In this document: in pieces, positions 56,722 to 64,000 of the stretch
Numbering within the stretch: position 1 is the stretch's first letter
Layout: each line of letters starts with the position of its first letter
Assembly (NCBI GenBank): GCA_020310875.1
Contig: CM035444.1
Span: 17,077,977-17,141,976 of the forward strand
Source: Ceratopteris richardii
Lineage: Eukaryota; Streptophyta; Polypodiopsida; Polypodiales; Pteridaceae
Direction of reading: 5' to 3'
Length of the DNA stretch: 64,000 bases
Notes under the pieces: model-generated
What the model was told of the DNA's origin: nothing
The model's input: the letters and a program-made list of their open reading frames with translations, nothing else
Databases searched by the model: none
Made by a program: the position numbers and the translations under genes

Positions 56722-58557
56722 GTGATTCCGGTAAAGTATGCAGTTGCAGAAGAGAACCTGAATAGAGCTATAGTCCCTGTAACACCACTGCTTTCTGAAA
56801 GTGACCCCAGTGACCATAGCTTTGATTCTACACATGTTGATAGTCCCCAGGCTTACTACATGCAATCTCCGGAACATGGTGAGTCCTACTATAGTGAAGA
56901 ACCGAGTGAACCTAGTTGGGAGTCAGATCACACAAACGTCATGTATGCAAACCCCAACCCTAGACCTCAACCTATGCAGGTAAGATCCCCATTCCCTAGA
57001 GGACCATGCTACAGATGTCAGGGGGATCACCTCATTCGTGATTGTCCTCTGCCTCCACCGACACAACCCCAGTCAGTAACGATCCAGGGTTTTTGCCAAG
57101 ACTGTGGAAAGGAACATCTCTTACGAGACTGCCCTAGGAATCCTAATAATATGCCAAAAATCACTCCTATCAACGTTGTTGGGTTAGTGGTAGACTCCAC
57201 AGGGAGCGTGACTTCCACTGCACCAGTACAAGTAATCACTAGAGCCCAAGCACTGCAGCAAAACCAGGGTGTAGGTCAGGAAAAAAGCCCAGAAGTTAGT
57301 GAAACAGAGAGTACGACAAAGAAGAGGACTAGAGCGTGGAAAGATAGTAGGGAAAGAATGAAAAGACAATGGGCTAAAAAGATGAGTGAACGTGAGGAAA
57401 GCATAAGAGAAACCAAAGCCAGGATAACTGAACTCACATCTCAAACTCCCTCTCACACTACCCCACCACCACCATTCCCATCGCCATCCGACCAGCCACC
57501 TTCCAACACGCCTCAACTAATTCCACCACCCCCTAGAGTAGGATCAGTCCTAGCGGATCCCACTCCCGAAGACCTTAATATGATGCTTAAAGCATATCAG
57601 GCCAGAATCCAAGAAGGGCCAAACGTAACTGATCATGAAAAGTGTTACCCAAGGGCAGAACTAGAGTTAGAACGAACCAAAATTTGTGCTAAAATGGTGG
57701 AATTGGCTCAGACCATGTTTGAAGCCAGTCGCCTATTTAACATCTCTAGTTCAGCGAAGACACAGTTGCACTTTGATGGACTGTTAGAGAGAATAGAGAA
57801 GCTGATTGCACAATCAGAAAAGGAACCCACCTCTCAACATAAGGACAAGGCAAGTGAAAGAGCAAGTCTTCCTGCCCAGAAAGCCTATGTGCCTAACTCT
57901 ACGGAGCCAGACACATCTTCTTCTATGAATCGATTCACACCAGAATTCCTACGAGAGATTCAAGAAGACAAATGGGCTAAAGAGAGTGAAGTCCCTCCTC
58001 CTATTGAACTTGTGGACGATGCACATGACCAATTCCCACAAGATATCCCATCCATTTATGAGGAGCAAGAGAGTACCCACTCTCAAGAAAGACTAGACTT
58101 TGAGTCTAATTCTTTACAAGAACTACCCCATTTCACAGGCCCATGGGAAGCCAAGTCCACCTGTATGAGGGCACCTACGGTCATGGTACGAAATGAGGAC
58201 TCAGTCTTACCTAGGAACACAGAGGTAGTGAAAAACACTAAAGTGCAGTGCAATCTCAAGTTAGAAGAGCTACTCAAGGCTAGACCTGAATTATGGAAAC
58301 ATGTAGCCAAACAAGTACTAGAAATAGCCAAACCTCGTTCCCACGTAGGATCCCAGAGGACAGTACCAGAAATACCCTTGGATAAGATAGGAGATATGTG
58401 TGAAGGTGAAGAAGGGAACACCTATCTTCCCATTACCTACCAGGAGTACACCACCAAGGCAATTTTGGACTCAGGTGCAGGAGTTGCAATTGCCACCACT
58501 TCCCTATGGAAGCGTTGGGGGAAGCCAGCACTTCGACCAACGAGAATGAAATTGTAG
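56722..58557 (+). pseudogene. A3 gag C-terminal part and start of protease
   Basis: 611-residue frame. Two knuckles, CYRCQGDHLIRDC (about residue 98) and CQDCGKEHLLRDC (about residue 128), then a basic and glutamate-rich stretch (residues 195-240), a proline-rich linker, an alpha-helical block around AELELERTKICAKMVELAQT, and from about residue 560 the protease start NTYLPITYQEYTTKAILDSG. This fills the same place as 44487-46200 of A1. Confidence 0.85.
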
Positions 58558-59244
58558 ATGGCCGATGGTCACATAGAGAGACCCCTAGGGTTGTTAGAAG
58601 GAATAACTCTCACTACATGTGGTGTTGAGTTCGGGCATACATTTGCTATATGTGACTTTAGCAAAAATCATGCCTATGAGATGATTTTGGGAAGACCATT
58701 TATGCGACAGTTGCAAGTGGTGCAGGACTGGGGAACCAACTCCTTGTATTTGCAACACTTAGGTGTTACAACCAAAGTAAATCTCAAAGATTACTCTCAT
58801 AGAGATGTACCTCCCATCCAATGGAATCCCATCCATAGAGCCAAAGATGATACGGAATCGGTGCATTCCATAGGATCAGGATCCTCATGGATGCATGAAG
58901 ACACCCACTTATGGATGTGCAAAGTAGCAGTGGACGAAGAGAAGAGAGAAAAAGCCAGAGAGGTAGGTGCAAAAGAAACCCATAGATCAATCCAAGACCC
59001 AGCCTATGCACCTGTAGTTTTTCCAGACGAAGAATTTGAACCTCATGGCTGGGCAGAAATTTTAGCAACCATGGATGTAGCCATCAATGAGGAACAATGG
59101 ACACCTCACTGTGATGAGGATGGCTATGACATTTCAGTCTTCTCCATAGAGCCAATCATGGGAGAGGCAGTTCTAGAAGAATGCGAACCTAGCCCTGATG
59201 CATTTGAGGATGTAAGTGACTCCGATCTAGAGTCAATCATTATG
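58558..59244 (+). pseudogene. A3 protease end and acidic spacer
   Basis: Continues with ADGHIERPLGLLEGITLTTC, GHTFAICDFSKNHAYEMILG and RPFMRQLQVVQDWGTNSLYL, then the family spacer EEFEPHGWAEILATMDVAIN and EQWTPHCDEDGYDISVF. It is cut by J in the part that in A1 reads DDDLESIVMDS. Confidence 0.85.
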
Positions 59245-60300
59245 TGTTGGAGCAAACCAATCACAAATTGGTGATTATACAGATCTTGGAGAATGCTTAT
59301 GGTCAGAATGAAGCAAAGGAAGACATTTGCAAAATGAAGAAGAAGTTAGAATGTTGTCTTGTACACATATGTACATTAGCATAGTCATAGATGACTTAGA
59401 TCTTTTGTTCAGTAAGAATTATGTACAAATTATCTATAAATACCTTTAGAAAAGTCGGGGCATGTATGGAGAGCACATGAGAGCATATGTGACAATAGTT
59501 ACAAGTCAAGAATTAGGGGAGATAGAAGCAATGAGATAGTGGAAAGTGATTTTGTGTTTGCTCTCATCACTCAGTTGTATTCTTCTGAGTTAATGAAGAA
59601 AAATTGCGCCCGATCTTTTCGTGTCTGCTCCTTCTGTGTTTGATCATTAACAAAATCCTTTTGAGGATATCTAAGTTGTTAGTTGATGAGCCTGTGACCT
59701 GAATTTCAGAGTCCAATTGTGAACAGGCTAGGAGAATTGTGAGTAGGAACATTCATATGTGTTGAATGTCTACAGTTCTCTGAAACAGGCGCAAAATTCG
59801 TGTTTAATCTTTTGGTCAGTGCTCACTCTATAGTTTAAAGTTTTGTGCAAGCAAGCACTTAATCTTTAAGTTGGAAGGTGATCTACTCGTGGCTAAAAGC
59901 ATTTGGCAAAACGGGTTAGATACTGTGAGAATCAAAGTTAAGAAGTTAGGGGTGTCTGAATCGACTTCTCAGAAGTACAGTTTCTGACATAGGTAACTTG
60001 AGAAGTTGATTTCTCAAGCTACACTTAATCTTTTGGAGTAATTCAACTTGGAATAGTTGCGCAATCTCTAAGAGATGATTCGTACAAAGTTTCATGAAAA
60101 ACTTTACACATTTGATAAGTCAATGTAAGGAAATAGTGCAGCAGACTTTTCTGTGTATCACCTTATTCACAGAGTTGTTCATCTTTTGATATTTAGAAGT
60201 TGATCCTCTAAATGTGTGAAAGGTTTTGACTTATTCTTGGTATAGAGGTGCTCTAATCACAAGAATAAGTTGTTCTTTTGGAGATTAACATTCTCCATCA
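59245..60300 (+). repeat. J 5' LTR
   Basis: About 1056 bases, starts TGTTGGAGCAAACCAATCAC and ends TTCTCCATCA before the primer site. Inner palindromes occur near 59960-60030, for example TTGAGAAGTTGATTTCTCAA. The single visible copy means the end is inferred from the primer site. Confidence 0.82.
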
Positions 60301-60301
60301 G

Positions 60302-60314
60302 TGGTATCAGAGCA
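60302..60314 (+). other. J primer-binding site (initiator tRNA-Met)
   Basis: TGGTATCAGAGCA, one base after the LTR; exact match to the plant Copia consensus. Confidence 0.92.
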
Positions 60315-60530
60315 GGAGACATCAATTTGAAGGAATTTGAAGAAAGAAAGATCCCGACTGCTGTAGATTCAAGAAATTCAACACTTGAAGGACCAAGAAG
60401 TGAAAGCTTGGAGTCAAAGCTTGAGGAGAAGATTATTTGACATCAAGAAAGGCAAAAGGAGTTCAACTCGAAGTAAAGGTACATACATTGTTTGTAAAGC
60501 TTGAAGTTTCAATACACAGGTGGATACAAG

Positions 60531-63500
60531 ATGGGAGAAAGCTTGCAGATTGATAAGCTAGATAGGGAAAACTATCCAGCATGGTCCATGAGGATGGAAG
60601 CACACCTCATGAGCAAAGACCTTATAGCATTTATTACAGGAGATGAAGAAAAACCAGAATTTGCAGATCCAAGTATTCCTACTAGGGAGGAACTTGCAAT
60701 GCTGAAGACTTGGATGAGAAAGGATGCTCAAGCAAGGAGTATCATCTACATGGCTGTAAATGATTACCTTCTACCTCACATCAGAGGTTTAGAAAGTGCT
60801 ACAGATGTTTGGAATGCCTTGGAAGAGCATTTCCAAAATACAACTAAGTCAAGGAAGTCCTCACTATGGGCTGAGTTCACAACTTTCAAGAAGAAGAGCT
60901 CACAATCAATTTCAGATTATGTGGCAAGGATGAAAGATATTGCAGATAGTTTGGGAGCAGTGGATGAAGACATTGAAGAAGAAAAGTTGGTAAGACACAT
61001 ACTTACAGGTCTAAGAGGTGATGAGAAGTGGAAGCCTTTTATATTGTCCATAGAATTGTCACTTGATCACTTTACTCCTGATCTTAATCAATTGCTAGGA
61101 CACATGCTAACCTTTGAGCAGGATCTTAAAGGAGACAATGATAGAAGTACAAGTCAAGCTATGTACTCCAAAGACAAGAAAAAGAATGGCAAAGGAAAGC
61201 AATCAAATGATGATGAAGGGAATTCAAATCAAGCCAACTTCACAAAAGGGAAGACAAATTTCAGAGGTAAAGGAAGAGGAGGTAAGAACAAAGATAATGC
61301 TAAAGCTTGTTGGATTTGTGGCAGAACAAATCATTTGGCAAATGATTGTTGGTATAACAATCAAAGTGGAGGATACAACAATCAGAATTATAGTCAAAGA
61401 GGTAGAGGAGGCAGAAATCAAAGAGGTAATTTCAGAGGAAGAGGTGGTAGGACATCATATGGTAGAGGAGGTGGAAGAAATTTCCAATCTCAGTCCTACA
61501 ACAATAATTATTACAATTATGCATCAGATCAGAAGGATGACATGACTCTTATCTTGAATGCAACTCATGAATCAATAGGAGATGATCAAAGAGTGTTTTA
61601 TATTGACTCAGGGTGCAGCAACCATCTGAGTGGGAATCTATCCTTGATGACTGATATGGAAGCAAGAGTGAATGGACATACAGTTCAAACAGGTGACAAT
61701 ACCAAACATAAAGTGGAGAGCATTGGATCAGTGAAGACAAAGAGTGGAAGTACACTTCTGAGCAAGGTACTTTATGTCCCTACTATTCCTAAAAATTTGA
61801 TAAGTGTAGGGCAAATTGTGGAGAAAGGATATGAAGTAAGATTTACAAATGATGGTGTCTATGTACAAGATCCAAATCAGGGATATAGAACCATAATTGT
61901 AGGTAAAAAGGAAGGAAGATTGTTCACTCTCAAGGTCCAAGGTAATGTGGGACATGCATTGTTTACTTATGGAGGTCAAAAGGTATCTGAATTAGACCTA
62001 TGGCATAAGAGGCTAGGTCATTTCAATGAGAGAGCTATAAAGGAGATGTCAAAGAATCAGGTGGTGCTTGGATTGCCAAACATTGAAGGGCAACATATGG
62101 TGTACAAGTGTGAAGCTTGTCAATTAGGTAAAGCACATAAAAGTTCTTATAACAAATCAGGGTACAAGTATTCAAATATGCTTGAATTGGTTCATACAGA
62201 TGTATGGGGACCCTCAAGGGACTATAGTATAAATGGATCCAGATATTATGTGTTGTTTGTTGATGATGCAACCAGGTGGATTACTTTGTATGTAATCAAG
62301 GACAAATCAGAAGTCTTTAAGACATTCAAACATTTCCATGCTTATGCAGAAAGGATCACAGGACAAAAGCTAAAGAGGTTAAGATCAGATGGAGGGGGAG
62401 AGTATTTCTCAAAAGAGTTTGATGATTATTTGTGGAATGCAGGTATCAAAAGAGAAGTGACTTGCAGGTACTCCCCTCAACAGAATGGAGTAGCAGAAAG
62501 GAGGAATAGGACTCTTGTAGAATTTGCAAGAGCCATGATGAAGGAAAAGAATTGTCCAAATTACTTATGGGCAGAGGCCATTAACACTGCAACATATCTT
62601 GTGAATAGGTTGCCTTGCAAAGCTTTGAATGGAGGAACCCCTTATGAAGCATGGTGGGGTAAGAAACCTAGTCTTGATCATTGTAAAGTATTTGGATGTA
62701 TTGCATATGCTTATGTTCCTTCACAATTAAGACATAAGTTAGAACCAAAAGCAGAGAAGTATGTGTTTATTGGATATGATGATAGACAGATGGGTTACAG
62801 GTTGTGGAGTCCATCCACAAAGCAATTTCTTGTTACTAAAGATGTGACATTTGATGAGCAAAACACATGGTATACAGGATCACCAAATGAGTATGCAGGT
62901 GTTGAAGAAATTCAAAGGAAAGGAAAGGCAAAGGTAAAAGTTTGTGAAGAAATTGTTGATGAAGTTGACTCTAGATGTAGAGTGCAGGATTATGTAGAAG
63001 AAGGGCCAAGATTTGATCCAGAATCAAATGAGGCTGAAACATCAAGAAGTGCAGAAATCAGAAGATCTACAAGGGAAAGGAAAGAGCCTATAAGGTATAG
63101 CTATGATACATCTTTCCTAACAACAAGAGATTATGCTTACATTGTGAAAACAGAAGAAGATCCAACCACTTATGGAGAAGCCAAAGGTAAACAAAATTGG
63201 GAGAAGGCAATGCAAGAAGAGTATGATGCTCTACTTGAAAATGAAACTTGGGAATTAGTACCAAGACCAAAGAATCAGAAAGTCATTGGATGCAAGTGGG
63301 TATACAAAACAAAGAGGTTTGCAGATGGCAAGGTGTCTAGATATAAGGCTAGACTTGTGGTTAAAGGTTATGCCCAAACTTATGGGGTAGATTATGATGA
63401 GACTTTTAGTCCTGTTGCTAAGATGTCTACAATTAGGACATTGATTGCTATTGCTGCTTGCAAAGGATGGAAATTATCACAATTGGATGTGAAAAATGCA

Positions 63501-64000
63501 TTTCTTAATGGTTACATTGCAGATGAAGTATATATGGAGCAACCAGAAGGTTTCATGGAGTCAATTGGATCAGATTATGTGTGTAAGCTCAAGAGAGCTT
63601 TATATGGGTTGAAGCAAGCCCCAAGAGCTTGGAATTACAGATTGGTCAAGTTCTTGAATGAATGTGGATTTCAAGCATCAAAGGCAGATAGTAGCTTGCT
63701 AGTGAAGGCAAGTGAAAATGGATATATTTACATGTGCATTTATGTTGATGATATTATTGTTACAGGAACAGATGCTCAAGGAATCAATGAACTCAAGAAG
63801 CAAATAGAGAAGGAGTTTAAGATAATTGATCTGGGAAACTTATCTTATTTTCTAGGAATGCAGATTGTGTATACTCAACATGGAGTATATGTTTCACAAG
63901 AAAGATATTTGAAGAATCTTTTGATCAAGTTTAATATGGAAGAGTGCAAGACCTCAACCACTCCATTGGAGGTAAATCATAAATTAAGCAGGTATGGAGG
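60531..64000 (+). CDS. J gag-pol polyprotein (5' part, open at the window end)
   Basis: I read about 1156 codons from the ATG at 60531 without finding a stop. Order: UBN2 gag (IDKLDRENYPAWSMRMEAHL; WKPFILSIELSLDHFTPD); zinc knuckle CWICGRTNHLANDC (about 61309-61350); basic glycine-rich stretch; protease FYIDSGCSNHLSG (about 61600); integrase zinc end LWHKRLGHFNERAIKEMSKN with CEACQLGKAHKSS; DDE core HTDVWGPSRDYSINGSRYYV, LRSDGGGEYFSKEFDDYLWN, NGVAERRNRTL; reverse transcriptase from about 63200 with QLDVKNAFLNGYIADEVYM and YVDDIIVTG (63741-63767). RNase H would follow outside. Single-frame gag-pol is normal for plant Copia elements. Confidence 0.9.
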   Translation, partial: MGESLQIDKLDRENYPAWSMRMEAHLMSKDLIAFITGDEEKPEFADPSIPTREELAMLKTWMRKDAQARSIIYMAVNDYLLPHIRGLESATDVWNALEEHFQNTTKSRKSSLWAEFTTFKKKSSQSISDYVARMKDIADSLGAVDEDIEEEKLVRHILTGLRGDEKWKPFILSIELSLDHFTPDLNQLLGHMLTFEQDLKGDNDRSTSQAMYSKDKKKNGKGKQSNDDEGNSNQANFTKGKTNFRGKGRGGKNKDNAKACWICGRTNHLANDCWYNNQSGGYNNQNYSQRGRGGRNQRGNFRGRGGRTSYGRGGGRNFQSQSYNNNYYNYASDQKDDMTLILNATHESIGDDQRVFYIDSGCSNHLSGNLSLMTDMEARVNGHTVQTGDNTKHKVESIGSVKTKSGSTLLSKVLYVPTIPKNLISVGQIVEKGYEVRFTNDGVYVQDPNQGYRTIIVGKKEGRLFTLKVQGNVGHALFTYGGQKVSELDLWHKRLGHFNERAIKEMSKNQVVLGLPNIEGQHMVYKCEACQLGKAHKSSYNKSGYKYSNMLELVHTDVWGPSRDYSINGSRYYVLFVDDATRWITLYVIKDKSEVFKTFKHFHAYAERITGQKLKRLRSDGGGEYFSKEFDDYLWNAGIKREVTCRYSPQQNGVAERRNRTLVEFARAMMKEKNCPNYLWAEAINTATYLVNRLPCKALNGGTPYEAWWGKKPSLDHCKVFGCIAYAYVPSQLRHKLEPKAEKYVFIGYDDRQMGYRLWSPSTKQFLVTKDVTFDEQNTWYTGSPNEYAGVEEIQRKGKAKVKVCEEIVDEVDSRCRVQDYVEEGPRFDPESNEAETSRSAEIRRSTRERKEPIRYSYDTSFLTTRDYAYIVKTEEDPTTYGEAKGKQNWEKAMQEEYDALLENETWELVPRPKNQKVIGCKWVYKTKRFADGKVSRYKARLVVKGYAQTYGVDYDETFSPVAKMSTIRTLIAIAACKGWKLSQLDVKNAFLNGYIADEVYMEQPEGFMESIGSDYVCKLKRALYGLKQAPRAWNYRLVKFLNECGFQASKADSSLLVKASENGYIYMCIYVDDIIVTGTDAQGINELKKQIEKEFKIIDLGNLSYFLGMQIVYTQHGVYVSQERYLKNLLIKFNMEECKTSTTPLEVNHKLSRYG

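Larger units (their letters stand above)
52191..59244 (+). mobile_element. A3: third sister Gypsy element, nested in G
   Basis: The best preserved member of the A family here. 5' LTR 52191-52889, tRNA-Asp primer site, leader with microsatellite and palindrome array, gag in long frames (54679-58557), protease (about 58370-58800), acidic spacer to 59244, where J starts. Pol downstream and the 3' LTR lie beyond the window. It carries only a few breaks in the visible part. Because A3 sits in G and G in A1, it transposed after A1 was already decaying. Confidence 0.9.
59245..64000 (+). mobile_element. J: young-looking Copia element, runs off the right edge
   Basis: 5' LTR 59245-60300, initiator-Met primer site, a leader of about 215 bases, and a gag-pol frame open from 60531 to the window end. 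It interrupts A3 and is the innermost layer of a four-deep nest (A1, G, A3, J). The visible part looks whole. The 3' LTR is outside, so neither the target duplication nor the age can be checked; an unbroken frame of this length suggests a recent insertion. Confidence 0.92.

Noticed and set aside
61114-61545. Separate 143-residue gene inside J
   Set aside because: It is an alternative frame over the purine-rich gag region; the true gag-pol frame runs through it in another phase.

Overview
The window is plant nuclear DNA made almost entirely of LTR retrotransposons inserted into one another. The plant assignment rests on Ty1/Copia elements with UBN2-type gag and initiator-Met primer sites, and on Ty3/Gypsy elements whose primer site matches plant tRNA-Asp. 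I see no host gene, no rRNA and no tRNA gene. The depth of nesting points to a land plant with a large, repeat-rich genome (a gymnosperm or fern would fit), but the species cannot be fixed from this sequence. Element letters below are mine.

Layout. At the left edge lies the 5' part of a minus-strand Copia element (I, 1-1722). From about 1810 to 48932 runs one old plus-strand Gypsy element, A1, opened by three large insertions. (1) C, a Gypsy-type element at 3490-21270 (LTR divergence about 8-9% by eye), sits in A1 gag and itself holds B (9133-11991, a gag-only Copia) and D (13479-19891, Copia). (2) A2, a minus-strand sister of A1 at 22240-44481, sits further along A1 gag and holds Copia E (29352-35053) and Copia F (35681-41268); F carries a miniature LTR element, H (35812-36647), inside its own LTR. 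(3) G, a chimeric Copia starting at 48933, sits in A1 integrase. G is interrupted in its 3' LTR by A3 (52191-59244, a third sister of A1), and A3 is interrupted by J (59245 to beyond the right edge), a Copia whose gag-pol frame is open from 60531 to the end. Most insertions show target-site duplications, so the order of events can be read directly.

The most unusual content is non-coding. A1, A2 and A3 each carry, at the same place between primer site and gag, an array of short self-complementary units, but the unit sequence differs completely between copies. B has four consecutive hairpins before its polypurine tract with a conserved loop and covarying arms. G has five imperfect palindromes in its 5' LTR. 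H and I, otherwise unrelated, share an identical 20-base hairpin next to the polypurine tract. Other oddities are a retropepsin-like reading frame downstream of integrase in A2, a tRNA-3'-end-like primer site in C on the strand opposite to its pol, and a family gag with repeated short zinc knuckles.

All elements except J are broken and are treated as fossils. By eye, LTR divergence ranks C as oldest, then D (about 4-5%), E (3-4%), H (about 3%) and B (about 2%). All percentages are hand counts.
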